DNA of 64,000 nucleotides from Hemileia vastatrix (Eukaryota; Basidiomycota; Pucciniomycetes; Pucciniales; Zaghouaniaceae), in assembly GCA_030280995.1 (NCBI GenBank), contig JASXTE010000014.1, positions 310,001 to 374,000 on the forward strand. Reading direction: 5' to 3'. Numbering within the stretch: position 1 is the stretch's first letter; each line of letters opens with the position of its first letter. The position numbers were made by a program, and so were the translations under genes. Shown here piece by piece: positions 32,940 to 44,659 of this stretch. Below the pieces are notes generated by a model. It had not been told where the DNA came from. It worked only from the letters and a program-made list of their open reading frames with translations, and did not search any database.

Positions 32940-34488
32940 ATGGATATGGATGTGGAATACGAGACTCCAAATCCAGAAGCCAAGGATGGTAACAGTAACC
33001 CCCACGCTGGTCCTTCTACATCTACATCTAACGGCTAAAGGCAGAAAAAAACTCCACATCAAAATCGAGAGGAACAGACGAATCACAATGGGGCTGCTAA
33101 GAATTCTGAATTCATTGCCGGGTTACTGAATGATTTCCTGCCCAAGAATACTGAAAAAAATCCAGATGAACCTGAATTTTCTAGTTGAGTACTTGAAAAT
33201 ATTTTGATAAATTCAAATGTACTTTTAATGACTGATTTAATTTTTTTCCCTGTTTTGTAGCCACTTTTGATCCAAAGCTACAAAATAATATTACAGAGCA
33301 AAAAAGGAAAGCGGCTGAGAGAAGAAAAGCAGAGGGTCGTCAAGAAAAAGTCATAAAATCCATCTAAAAAGCAAGAAATGCACCCAGAAGTTCTGAAACA
33401 ATCAGCCAAAATATTCATCACTTCTTAAGAGTGTGCCTGGGTGGCCCGACACAGCTGAATCACTATCCAGAAAGCCCAACTGAAGAGGAGGTTAAAAATT
33501 AGCTTAATTGGACTCAGAACAAAAAGAATATACTTCGACAGGAAATTGAAAAGGTTTTCTCAATTCATCAGCCAAAAACTGCTGCTGATAAAAACTATTT
33601 AGCTAGAACTGCAGCTGCTCACATTGGAGCAAAAATTGGTTTGCCTGCTTTTCAGCCTATGAGTGATTTATTGAACATTCCTGGTGGTCCTCCTGTCCCA
33701 ATCACATTGAAGAAAAATCTTGAGCGGGATTTACAAGAAAAAGGATTCCCAAGACTTACTTTTGAATGGTCATGCAAATCATTTTTAGGAACAGTCTGGA
33801 ATCAAGTAGTATCCGCAATTTTGGCAGAATTTTCACTGACTTGGCTTAAGACGGTGAATTGGGTGGACTCAGATAAATTCAAATTTATTTCCATTGTCAT
33901 TGAACAGTGGGTTTTAAATAAAGGAAAAGAGTTGAGGAAGTATAAAGGAAGAAAAGATACTTCTCTTGCGGATATAAATAAGATAAACCACTCCAAGGCA
34001 CAAGTGCAAAGACACCAAAAAAAATTGAGAATTTCCCCTATTCTTTCAGAATAAAAGCTACTTACAAGATATGATTTTTTTTAACATTTTAGATAGCTGA
34101 AACACTTTGGACTATATCGGGTATTTACTGCCATGGAAATGAAGATTTTATTGCCCTCTTTCTGACAACTGAATGCACATCAGATATTGAGGAAGAAAAA
34201 TAGTCTACAAAGCCACCCATACGTTTAATACCTGCATGGAGAAGCCAACAACTCACTGAGTGTATCCATTTACTTGATAAAGTAGCATTTTTTTTAGAAA
34301 CAAATCAAAGGGCTCTTCTCCAGTATAAAAAGACATATGAGCGCTCTTCTGAGAAACAATCTTCAAAAAATGGTATAATTGGTGTTCCCCAAAATTTACC
34401 AAAAAAATTTTACTCAAGTGATTTTTTAAGTAGTCTAAATAAGATTAAAAGTGATATTCTTGCAGCTAAAGATGAAGTTGATTTATAA
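32940..34488 (+). pseudogene. Accessory gene next to the Tnp2 transposase
   Basis: ATG at 32940 (MDMDVEYETPNPEAKDGNS). A probable intron from 33183 to about 33261 joins to TFDPKLQNNI and a strongly charged coiled-coil-like stretch (KRKAAERRKAEGRQEK). The middle (SPTEEEVKN ... QQIEKV-like ... GLPAFQPM ... RLTFEWSCKSFLG) and a lysine/arginine-rich segment lead to a C-terminus with PAWRSQQLTECIHLLDKVA and LPKKFYSSDFLSSL. From memory, this P-x-W-R-S ... LP-x-x-F-Y-S/D-x-x-F/W ending recurs in basidiomycete hypothetical proteins; that link should be verified. In-frame stops occur near 33052, 33366, 33502 and 34203, and a short intron or break near 34055-34092. The role is unknown; a partner of the transposase is an inference from position. 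Confidence 0.6.
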
Positions 34489-35824
34489 AAGATTTATTTG
34501 AGCTTGAATAATTTATGTAAATAATTATATTTATAAGAAGCTCTTTCATATATCATATAAGAAATATATTGTTTACTGTAGATATTACATAGTTGTTCTT
34601 AAAGGGGATTAATTCTGAAATTGTATTTACTAGCCAACCAGCTTTTTTATTAATCTAATTATAAATAAAAAGAAAAAAAGTGTTTTATTTGTAAATATAT
34701 CTTTAAATGTAAATGAGCCAAAAGTGCAGTGAAATGTTTTAAGTTTTAATCATCGGACTCTTATGTTAGAACAATTAAGTGTGTGTAGGTTTGATTGAGA
34801 CATACAGGTGTGTACCTGTGATATGTGCCGTGTTGGCACAAATTCATTGGATAATCATAGTGATCAAAGATATGCAATAGTGGAATAAAAAAGTCTAATG
34901 ATAATTTTACATTTAAGTACATGAATACTAGACAACCCAAGGTAGGTCAACCGGCATTAAGAAGCAAAAATTTGAAAGTGTATTCTTTCACTTAAAGCTA
35001 AGTTTCATTAAAATTTGAATCAATATTTTTAACAAATGTTCAATGTAATCTTGAATAACTGTTTTGATTCGGATTGAATATTTATATTAGCAATTTTAAA
35101 ATTTTTAAGGTGATTATGATGTGGCAAATTTTTTTTCCTAACAAAATTTTGAAGTATATCACTTAAAAATGTTAAAGTTCCTTGTTAACTTGTGCCAAAC
35201 TCATGCTGAACTCTGGTTGAACACAGGTGGGAGCTTGTTGTGGGGCAAAGTTTGGTACATATTCAAACTTAGTCTGGTGAATTTTCCATAATTGTTTTTT
35301 TAATAGTTCAAGTGTATGGTGCATATGCCTAAGGCCATTTAAGTGATGTTCAATTCATTTTAAACGTTCTGCATGAGGAATGTTAGAAATTTTAATGTAT
35401 GGAAAATCCTTTAATTTGAATTTTGCTCAACCAGATGAAGTATAGTTATTAAAGGACTTAGTGCTTAGCTGGATAATTATTTACAATGCATGTTTAGTTT
35501 GAAATTTATTTTATCTGTTTTTCCTTGAAAAATATTCCCTAACAACAAAACAATGAGGGTTACATATGCAATCACAATTTTCAAATTGCACAATAGTTTG
35601 CTCAGGGAAAAACATTACCATAACTTAAGAATGAAGGCTTCAATAATTATATAAGGGAGTCTGATTTCAAAGTTTTTTCACATCATCCCACATTCGTCTA
35701 AATAAAACGAAACATTATTGATCTCAAATATTTTCTCCATTTGATAGATTAGTTAAATTTAAATAATTCATATATTAATAAAGATTATTGTTCTCTTCAT
35801 TCTAATTTTTTATAATCTTATAGC
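34489..35824. other. AT-rich spacer, no gene seen
   Basis: No open frame or repeat worth naming. Confidence 0.5.
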
Positions 35825-38207
35825 ATGTCAGACTCAAGTTCCAAGCTATCATCAGTCCCACATTTAGGTTCTAAGGAAAATGAAACACCATCACCAGGTT
35901 AGTAATAAGTCAGTGATAAAAAAACTATTTATGTGAAAGCTTACTTTTCATTTTGTATGTAGATGCTTGAGCAATAAAAGAAAATTTCAATGAGACTTCC
36001 ACTTTTGAAAAATTTTCACTCCAATCAAACAATCCATTACAATCAAAATCTAGGGAGCCAGCACTTCAGTCAGAAATTATTGAGATTATGGCTGAAGAAT
36101 ACTATGAAAAACTCAACATGAAGGAGGAGCAAGCAGCATCTTTTGTTTGGGAGTTGGAAGAAATGAGAGTTCACAAGGCATATGTGGACTCAGCATCATC
36201 GTTTCTTAACCTTGTTAAACATCAAAAAAATGTGAGTAATTTCATACTTTAATTGTCATTGAATCTAAAACATTATTATTTATAATTATTAGCATATCTG
36301 GATACTAAGAAAGTTCCCGAAGATTCTCATATTAAGGTCAAGGAGGCACAAGAGTCAGAATTGGATAGTGCTTCAAGAAATGTAAACAAGAGGTTGGAGA
36401 ATACTCATCAGACAAAAAGAGCATGTACCTCATTAAGCTCCTCATTGGTTTCAGAATATTCTTCATCTCCTACTCCTGATGGAGAAGAAGAATCCGAAAG
36501 ACAAGAAGACCCAATGTTATCAAGTAATTTGTAAGTTTAATTTTAATCATACAACTTTCATGAGATATACTGATATCCCTTCTCATAAACTATTGTTGTG
36601 CAAATTAACTTTAGGAAAAATGATCAAGGTGAATCTGCAGCAGGTAAAAGATGAATATAATATCATAGCTGATAATTTAATATTTATTTTGTGAAACTGA
36701 CACTTTTCTTTTTATAATATTTACGCAGACATAGATGCAAAAAATTCACAAAATAAAAAAGAAACACCAATCATTTCCAGTGACAGTCACAACAGAGAGA
36801 TATCAGCTGCAGCTGAAGAAACGACTGCAAGGGATGATGTGGTACCACATTCTCAAACGGAACCATTAAGTATGTGTTTTTAATATTTTTATTCAAAAAA
36901 AAATGTGGCTAAATTTTTAACATTTCTGTAGTATCTTCTGCATCAAAAGAGCTGTCCTTGTTGAAAGATATGGATTTAAAATCAGATATCAAAGAACTTT
37001 ATTATTTTTTTTGAAGGAAAACTCAGCTGGCAAAAGGTGAACAAGGCATGGAATGCAATCACATTCTTTCTGAATTTTTGAGGAAGGGAGAAGATTTTAA
37101 CAGCGTCATTTGATGCATTCTTGTTTCATTTCACCCAAGGCACTCATGCAGAATGGGTTAAAGTCATCAATGAATTGGATAATTTCTTCACTATTGAAAA
37201 TATAATTTTTGTATTAATTAGCTTTATGACTCTTATTGTAGGCCCTCAATTTTTGGATTTAAATGAATCTACGCAACCATGGTACTTGACTAATCAAATT
37301 GACTTTTCAAAACTTGCCAAGTTCAATGCAAAATCATTGAATGAAACTTATGGGGACTTGTGCAAAAAGAAGACATCAAATCCAGAAAACCACCTGTTTC
37401 GTATGCTTAGTCCATGTCAATTTGTCAGCCCACATTCTCAACAGTACTGGTCGACACTGATTGCCTCGTCTCTAGAGTTAATGGCAAACAAAACACATCA
37501 AGCACCTCCACCTGAAATGATTGAGAATGATGATCCGGTAACACAAAGTCTTCTATTAATTAATCATATTGACAAACTTATGAACAAGACTCCACCAATT
37601 TCAAGTTCAGCAAGTGAGATGAAGAAGTACAAAGCCATGACCAACTCAATGACGCCGCTTTTACAATTTCAAAATGCCTTATCCAACTGTTTGAAGTCAT
37701 ACTTGACATTGTATGCAAGACCACAGGCGAAACCAAAAACAGCTTCAGAAAAGCAGAAATGAAAAGAAAAAGATGGTGGACAATTGATTCAGTCTGGATC
37801 CAACAATGAAGAAGAAAGGTCACTGATTCAGATTGAAAAAGCACAGCAAATCACAACTTTCAACCTTTTATTATGTATTTAATAGATGGGGTAAGGGGTT
37901 TATTTGTATGTTCGCATGATTATAGATTTTCAAGTATCAGTGATTGTTTAGCATTTATAAGTCAGGATGATTGTATTCACAAAAAAATTAATTGCACATT
38001 TAATTCAGAAGAACGTTTATGGAAGAATCTCAATAGTTACATCATAGGTCTTTTTTACAAAATCGTCAAAATCCAGAGAATACAAAAGACTTCTGTATGC
38101 CATCACATTTAGAAATAGCTCAAGAAATAACTGCTGATTTTTTGGATCATTTGAAAATAGTACAACCTGATACATATTTTTTTCAAACTCCAAGTATTAA
38201 AGAGTAA
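35825..38207 (+). pseudogene. Unrecognised serine-rich multi-exon gene
   Basis: ATG at 35825 (MSDSSSKLSSVPHLGSKEN). Several short exons appear, separated by AT-rich, AG-ended gaps. These include a glutamate-rich helix (EEYYEKLNMKEEQAASF) near 36090-36150, a Ser/Glu-rich stretch (TSLSSSLVSEYSSSPTPDG) near 36430-36480, and another near 36725-36868. The longest exon, about 37121-37762, reads GTHAEWVKVINELDNFF ... PQFLDLNESTQPWYL ... SPCQFVSPHSQQYWSTLI. After an in-frame TGA the frame continues charged, and an end near 38207 (TADFLDHLKIVQPD) is plausible. I recognise no domain. Its exon-like structure and orientation match the transposase and accessory gene. Exon borders are approximate. Confidence 0.45.
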
Positions 38208-38839
38208 ATATTGATTATATTTATATAAATAGATTCTATACTTGGTATAATATTGATTTAAATAGCTACAATAATATGAATCATTCAAAATAATTATTAA
38301 AAATTAAAAATTAAAAAAATTTGGAAATAAGAAATATGCAAGAATTATGTAAAATGTGCAATAATAATAATACATGGATTAAAAATGAATGTGAATAATA
38401 ATAAATATGAGGTATGCAAATAAAGTGTGGAAATATGGAGAAATAAGAATTATAAACAACTTTAAAAAATAAAATGACAGTTATAAATGTATTTAATGAG
38501 TATAAACTGTTAGAAAAGAAGAATAGGTAATAGAAAAAACATCAACAATTAAATATGAAGTAAAGAATCATAAAAAATGTAAAAACTCTTAAGTTGAATG
38601 ATTAAATGATATATTCATTCATAGAAAGAAAGCAGCAGTGTTATACCTGATAATAATAGAAGTATACAAAGGCAAGGAATAATGAATATAATATACTCAT
38701 CAAAAATATAATTAGATGAGGAATAGGAAAAGAATAATTTGAACACATTCAAATTAAAATGGTGTACTCTAACCTATAGTGGTAGTTAAGGGTAATCCGA
38801 ATTTATATTCCAAAAAAGATTGAAATAGAAGCCAAAAAA
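38208..38839. other. AT-rich spacer, no gene seen
   Basis: Very AT-rich, with short direct echoes of AAATAATAATA type. Nothing else supported. Confidence 0.5.
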
Positions 38840-38845
38840 CACAAG

Positions 38846-40732
38846 TGTACCCTGATCTTAGTGCGAAGACCAGGGTAAACTTCTCAAAATCTCTGATACA
38901 ATTTTTATCAAGGCCAATATACAATGGTGGACTCTGATGTTTGGCCAAAGATGAAGGTCCACCTCTTCAAATATCACTGAACACATGGTTGCAGGCAAAA
39001 ATACCATGGTGTACCCTGATCTTCGGCTGAAGATCAGGGTACACGTCTTAAAATTTAAAGAAATATTTGAATAGGAGAAAAAACATATGTACCCTGATCT
39101 TTGTGTGCAAATCAGGGTACACATCTTCAATTTTCACAAACAATGTGTAGAAAGGCAAAAATACAATGGATGACTCTGATGAAGGTGTTAGAACAAGGGT
39201 CATTTATTTTAAAAATTCATGCACAATTTGAATACAGGCAAAAACAAAAGGTGAACCCAGATCTTTGCACCAAGATCAGGGTACACATCATCAATTTTCA
39301 TGTAGTTTTTGAATAACAGCAAAAAAACACAAGTGTACCCTGATCTTTGCACAAAGATCAGGGTTCACTTTTCAAAATCGCACATACAGTTTAGTCCAGG
39401 TAAAAAATACAAAGGTGGACTCTTATCTTCGCGCAAAGATCAGGGTACACATCATCAATTTTCCTTTAATTTTTGAATAACAGCAAAAAAACACAAGTGT
39501 ACCCTGATCTTTGCGCGACGATCAGTGTACACTTCTCAAAATCTCTGATACAATATTAGCCAAGGCCAATATAAAATGGTGGACTCTAATCTTCTTCCAG
39601 AGAAGAAGGTCTACCTCTCTGAACACATAGTTTCAGGAAAAAATACCATAGTGGACCCTGCTCTTCAGGCAAAAATCTGTGTACACCTCTAAATTTATTT
39701 CATATTATTTCAAATCATGCAAAAATACAATGAAGGAATTTGATGTTCCCCTGCAGATAAGATTTTCCTTGAAAGATTTTTAAGTGAAGTTTAAATATCC
39801 TTTCAAAAACCACATGTAAATCTTGACCTGTACAGATTAATCATGGTTGATTTGTTATAATTTATACATGAACAAAATAAATTCAAATTCTAACAATCAA
39901 AGACTATATATCATATTATTTTATATTTGCTAAAATAACAGTGTTCATCTTTGAATTCGGAATAGTTGACCTTTATTGTTTGCTTTAGATGGATGCCCAT
40001 CTGTGGTTTTTACTCCTAATCATATGTTGTTGAAATTTGAAGAGGTGTACCCTGATCTTTGCGCAAAGATCAGGGTACACTTGTGTTTTTTGCTGTTATT
40101 CGAAAAGTATATGAAAATTGATGATGTGTACCCTGATCTTTGGGCGAAGATCAGAGTCCACCTTTGTATTTTTTACCTGGACTAAATTTTATTTGTTATT
40201 TTGACAAGTGAACCCTGATCTTTGTGCAAAGATCAGGGTACACTTGTGTTTTTTTGCTGTTATTCAAAAACTACATGAAAATTGATGATGTGTACCCTGA
40301 TCTTTGCGCAAAGATCAGGGTTCACCTTTAATTTTTGCTTGTATTAAAATTGTGAATGAATTTTTATAATAAATTACTCTAGTTCTAACACCTTCATCAG
40401 AGTCATCCATTGTATTTTTGCCTTTCTACACATTGTGCGTGAAAATTGAAGATGTGTACCCTGATTTTCACACAAAGATCAGGGTACATATGCTTTTTCT
40501 CCTATTAAAATATTTCTTGAAATTTGAAGACATGTACCCTAATCTTTGGCCGAAGATCAGGGTACACCATGGTATTTTTGCCTGCAACCATGTGTTCAGT
40601 GATATTTAAAAAGGTGGACCTTCATCTTCGGCCAAACATCAGAGTCCACCATTGTATATTGGCCTTGATAAAAATTGTATCAGAGATTTTGAGAAGTGTA
40701 CCCTGGTCTTCACGCGAAGATCAGGGTACACA
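38846..40732. repeat. Large inverted repeat of nested palindromes
   Basis: The left arm, about 38846-39540, and the right arm, about 40042-40732, are inverted copies of each other, with nine matched modules in mirrored order. Each module is a 32-36 bp palindrome of the type GTACCCTGATCTTTGC and its complement, followed by a module-specific spacer of about 45 bp; the spacers also pair across the two arms. Palindromes start near 38846, 38930, 39009, 39088, 39170 (decayed), 39250, 39333, 39414 and 39497 on the left. On the right they start near 40046, 40126, 40205, 40290, 40390 (decayed), 40453, 40530, 40611 and 40696. Two extra modules sit inside the loop (39580, 39651) and two beyond the right arm (40792, 40873). 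Open frames containing PDLCAKIRVH are translations of the palindrome. Confidence 0.93.
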
Positions 40733-41460
40733 TGAGTGGGTTTACCACTATATTTTTTCCTTTCAACAGACTGTTCTTAAAAATTGAAAAGGTGTACCTT
40801 GATCTAAAAGCAAAGATCAGCGTAAACATGTGTATTTTTGCTTCAATTCAAAATGTTTATGAAATTTTTAGAGGTGTACCTTGACCAACAGCCGTTAATC
40901 AGTATCTTTCCTGTTATTTTTACCCACTTAAATGGCCCTATCCTTTAATCACATCATTATAAATATTTTCTTAATAATCACATCTATATTAATATTGAAC
41001 ATCCTTCAACATCCTTGAAAATTTATTCATCATTTATAATTCCTTGATAATATTTTCTTTGTATCTCCTTATTTGATCATCTTCATATTTATTTTACCAT
41101 GTACTTTAACATCTACATAATATTCTATTATATTCTCAAGTTTTATGTTACTGTGCTTGTGCTATCTATGTCATTCTTATTGGCTTCACTATCAACTACA
41201 TATCTCTCCTTCAGTCTCAGTACATCAATATACATTGTTAACAAAACCCTTTTACATATGATTACTCCCTTTTTGTAAACTCTACTATCTATCACTATAC
41301 TGCTTTTCTTAATTTAGTGGAACCTCCTTATTCAATTTCTTTCTGGTGCTCTCACATAGATTCTTATATACACATACCTCTATAACCTTTTTTTATAATA
41401 TTCTTTACCCTCATTTTGTTCCTTCAACCCACAGCCATCACTTTACTCTACCTTTTCACA
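40733..41460. other. Spacer between palindrome array and Tet-like gene
   Basis: It contains the outermost decayed palindromes (40792-40900), then T/C-rich DNA without a gene. Confidence 0.55.
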
Positions 41461-42689
41461 CTACGTTTCCAAAGTTTCAGAACCTACAAATGATATACTC
41501 AGTATCTTCATCTTTTAAAAAAATGCTTAATATTATTTTTATTTAATATTTTTCTTACCATCTCTTTTCTTCTTAAGAGAATTATCAACACTTTTCTGAA
41601 AAGTTATGAGTTTTTCATGATCCTTATCCGGCAGATTTTTGTTTTGTAGTGTCATTCTAATTTTTTCTTTTAATAATTTTAGCTTTGTCGTTTTGTCTTT
41701 TGTTGAAATTTACTGTGGAACGTCTAATCCTAGAAGAGAAAAAATTTCTCATCCATTGAATAGCTTCTTGGAAACTTGAATTGATGATCTCAGACATGTG
41801 AACCCTTCTTCCTCATTACATTTTGATGTGTAATGCAGTACTTCATTTGCTTGCCAAAGTATCAACCATAGTCCATCACAGTTTTTGAAGTTTATTTTTG
41901 TCTCCAACTCTGGGAAAATAAACTCTCCTCCTTCTTGTCGTGGTTTATTCTTATTGTATGGGCGCTCATTGAGTTCATTTTTATACGTATTTTCGGGGTA
42001 ACAAATCCCAAATGCATATCAACTCCCATCCCTATCGCAGTGCGGAGTGTTACTGTATCCATTACCATTAATCCCCGTAGTCCATGTCAGATTTCCAAAA
42101 AAAGAGTCCTCTTCCTCTTCCCAACTCAGTATATTTAACTCTTTTGACAATACCCGTGCTTCCTCATGTAACTTCTTGGACAACAACTGGAAGAAAAATC
42201 TATAAAAAATTGATAATCATTTTTTTGCTTGATCTCTTTCAGCTTTTGAAATATTTTTGTTCACATATTTCCCTAATACAGTCTATTAATGTTTAAATAA
42301 TTGGTAAACATGAAAAAATGCTTACTTAAATCAAGAGGAATCAAGCATCCCATCAAAATTCCATCAGCAAACATTACTCCACTTTCTTGTGGTCCATTAC
42401 ATGAGACCACATGCTCCAAAAGCTGAAGATCTCTCATGGCCTGTCTTGTATTGTCAAGTTTATTTAGCATTTTTAACTGCTCCAATGAAGTCGATGATAT
42501 AATGATTGGTTGTACACCTCTTTTTCTGGGCTGGATGAAGTATGTTCCCTCATTCAGCTGCTTGAAATCTTGTGGGTTTAATGATCCATATTGTGTCTTG
42601 TGTATTGGTTTTACTTTCAATTGTCTACCAAACATCAGATTTCCTTCTATTACACTAATTCCCCCCTCTTCTTCTTCTTTACTTGCCAT
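41461..42689 (-). pseudogene. Tet-like 2OG-Fe(II) oxygenase, three exons, degraded
   Basis: Minus-strand ATG at 42689 (MASKEEEEGG). Exon 1 ends at 42326 with donor GTAAGC; exon 2 runs to 41559; a 75-bp intron (GTAAGA ... TTTGTAG) leads to a short last exon ending TAG at 41461. The double-stranded beta-helix core reads LTWTTGINGNGYSNTPHCDRDG, where PHCD supplies the H-x-D iron ligands (near 42040). After YAFGICYP it continues GGEFIFPELETKINF, then NCDGLWLILWQANEVLHYTS, where LHYT gives the distal His (near 41838). Next comes LRSSIQVSKKLF, as in rust Tet-like proteins. Such enzymes of the TET/JBP group oxidise 5-methylpyrimidines using 2-oxoglutarate and Fe(II). Lesions: TGA near 42017, TGA near 41709, TAA near 41650, and a frame change near 42200. 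The family call rests on motif order; activity is lost in this copy. Confidence 0.75.
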
Positions 42690-42887
42690 AATATTTCTTT
42701 TTCCATTTTTTTTTGGATGTTTTTTCTTTCCTGCCCTTCTCCCTCAATTTTTTCCTTTACCATTTTTTCTCACAAAGTCTTCTTCTTAATCACACATTGG
42801 TTACTCTACTAAAACTTTGATTCATATTTAAATTAATTGTCAGTATATGACTTCTCAATCATTTAAATCACATAAATTAAATTTTTG
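42690..42887. promoter_or_regulatory. Upstream region of the Tet-like gene
   Basis: On the plus strand it is T/C-rich (42700-42790). No specific motif identified. Confidence 0.3.
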
Positions 42888-43930
42888 AGTTGAAATAACA
42901 TTATTCAGAGTCTAAGAGGGGCAATAATGCTCTAACAACATGCTTGCTGCATTAAACCTCAATCATGTTATTTCATACTAATCAAACACTAGACAATTTT
43001 TGTTATAAAATGAAGATACTTTGACATACATTAATTTATTTTAATCCATAAATTTTCAACATCCTATTTTGTAACCAAAAAAAACAAGAACGTATCGTTA
43101 ATTAAAACTCAAATGAAATTTATTACTTTTAAGTTATCATTACATGAATGAGTGACTAAGAGGGGCAATAACACGCTTGCTGCATTATTCATATATCACA
43201 TAATATTTTCTATTCCCACAACTCCAAGAGAACAATTAAGAAAAAAAATCCACATACTTTTGTTAATATTCCAGTTGTTGTTGTGTACAGAAGAAAATCT
43301 GTAATACATAAATAAAAATAAAATAAAAAATATTAGTACAAATATTTACTATATCTAAACAATCTCTTGTCTAAATATTTTTTGATTGATGACTATGAGC
43401 AACAATATTATATTCACAACACTATCGCTGCATCAGTCATCAATCATGTAATATATTACCCCAAATTACAAAATTAAATGTGAAGAAAACCTAAGATTAC
43501 TTACATACTTTTTCTAAAATGTCTATTTTCCCTAACTAGAACTGAACCTACATTAAACAAATTCCATCAAAAATTCATAATGTTAGTAAAAATATCCATT
43601 ATTTTATGAAAATCTTTCTGGTAAAAATTACATGATTGAGGATACTAAGAGGAGAAATAATGCTCTAACAACATGCTCGCTGCATTAGCCCACAATCATG
43701 TAATATTTTCCCATTATTACATTAATAAAGTAATATTTTTAAAAATTATAACAATTTAAATACCTTTTATACTGTGCAGCTTCTTTTCCCAAATAAGAGC
43801 ATGTAAAAGAAAATTTAAAAAAAATTAGCAAAATCTTTTATTGATTTAAAACATTTTTTGTATATATTACTTGATTGAGTTACTGAGAGGGGCAATAATG
43901 CTCTTAGAACTCAATCATGTAATAATACAA
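42888..43930. repeat. Five dispersed copies of a quasi-palindromic repeat
   Basis: Copies near 42888-42975, 43138-43205, 43384-43455, 43620-43715 and 43860-43925, spaced about 240 bp. The core is CTAAGAGGGGCAATAATGCT, then AACAACATGCTTGCTGCATT. It is flanked outside by ATTACATGATTGAG and its complement CTCAATCATGTAAT, so each copy can fold back. The spacers are AT-rich and differ. Confidence 0.85.
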
Positions 43931-44640
43931 AAAATTTTAAAGAATTTTCTTTGATGGAAAAACAATAATTTTACATACCTTTATTTACGCAATGATATAA
44001 TTTTGAATCAATAAATATTATTAAATAAATATGAGTGAAACAGAACCTGAAGAAAAAAATCCAAGTCAATATCAGAGCCACTCATACTACTTTTAACAAT
44101 TTTTTAATGCAAAATCAATTCATTCATTCACTAAAATTATTTGTAATATTTACGTACTTCATCATGCCATATATCAAAAAATATATTTGCCTGAATAACA
44201 TGCTCAAACCTTTCAATAGTAGTTTGTTTTTATTCACCAAATATCTTCAAGAAATCAAGGTAGATATTTTCTGGATGGCTGGCAGAAAAAGGAAGATGGG
44301 GTGCTATAAAATTGCACTCAGCTTGCAATTTCGCAAGAAAAAATAGTAACTGAAGTTGCAAAGGCAAAAATTCCCCACAAGTATCTCCAAAAATCATACT
44401 TGTTTCATGAAGGAGCTAGGATAGACATATTTATCACACAAAAAGGTACAAATTTAATGTTAAGCTGTGTGGAAGGTCAAATTCAAATTATTGTAGAACA
44501 CTTGCTGCTAATCGATACAATCCATGAACACATCTAGTCTTATATTTACTAGATTTAATGTCAAAAAGTGTGATGGATATATATCACTTGCTTCCTAGCA
44601 ATTAACTCACTCTTTTTTGGATGGAAACCAATCATCACAT
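43931..44640. other. AT-rich DNA with a short ambiguous open stretch
   Basis: Between 44230 and 44460 a plus-strand frame reads KIVTEVAKAKIPHKYLQKSY after a frame change, which looks protein-like, but it is too short and broken to name. Otherwise nothing. Confidence 0.35.
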
Positions 44641-44659
44641 TATTATCTTCAGGGGGATA

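Noticed and set aside
38846..40732. CRISPR-like array (palindromic repeats with regular spacing)
   Set aside because: Spacers recur in mirrored order in the other arm, there are no cas genes, and the context is a fungal transposon.
39976..40884. Series of small frames sharing PDLCAKIRVH-like words, as in a repeat protein or effector
   Set aside because: The words are the translated palindromes; they occur in several frames and on both strands.
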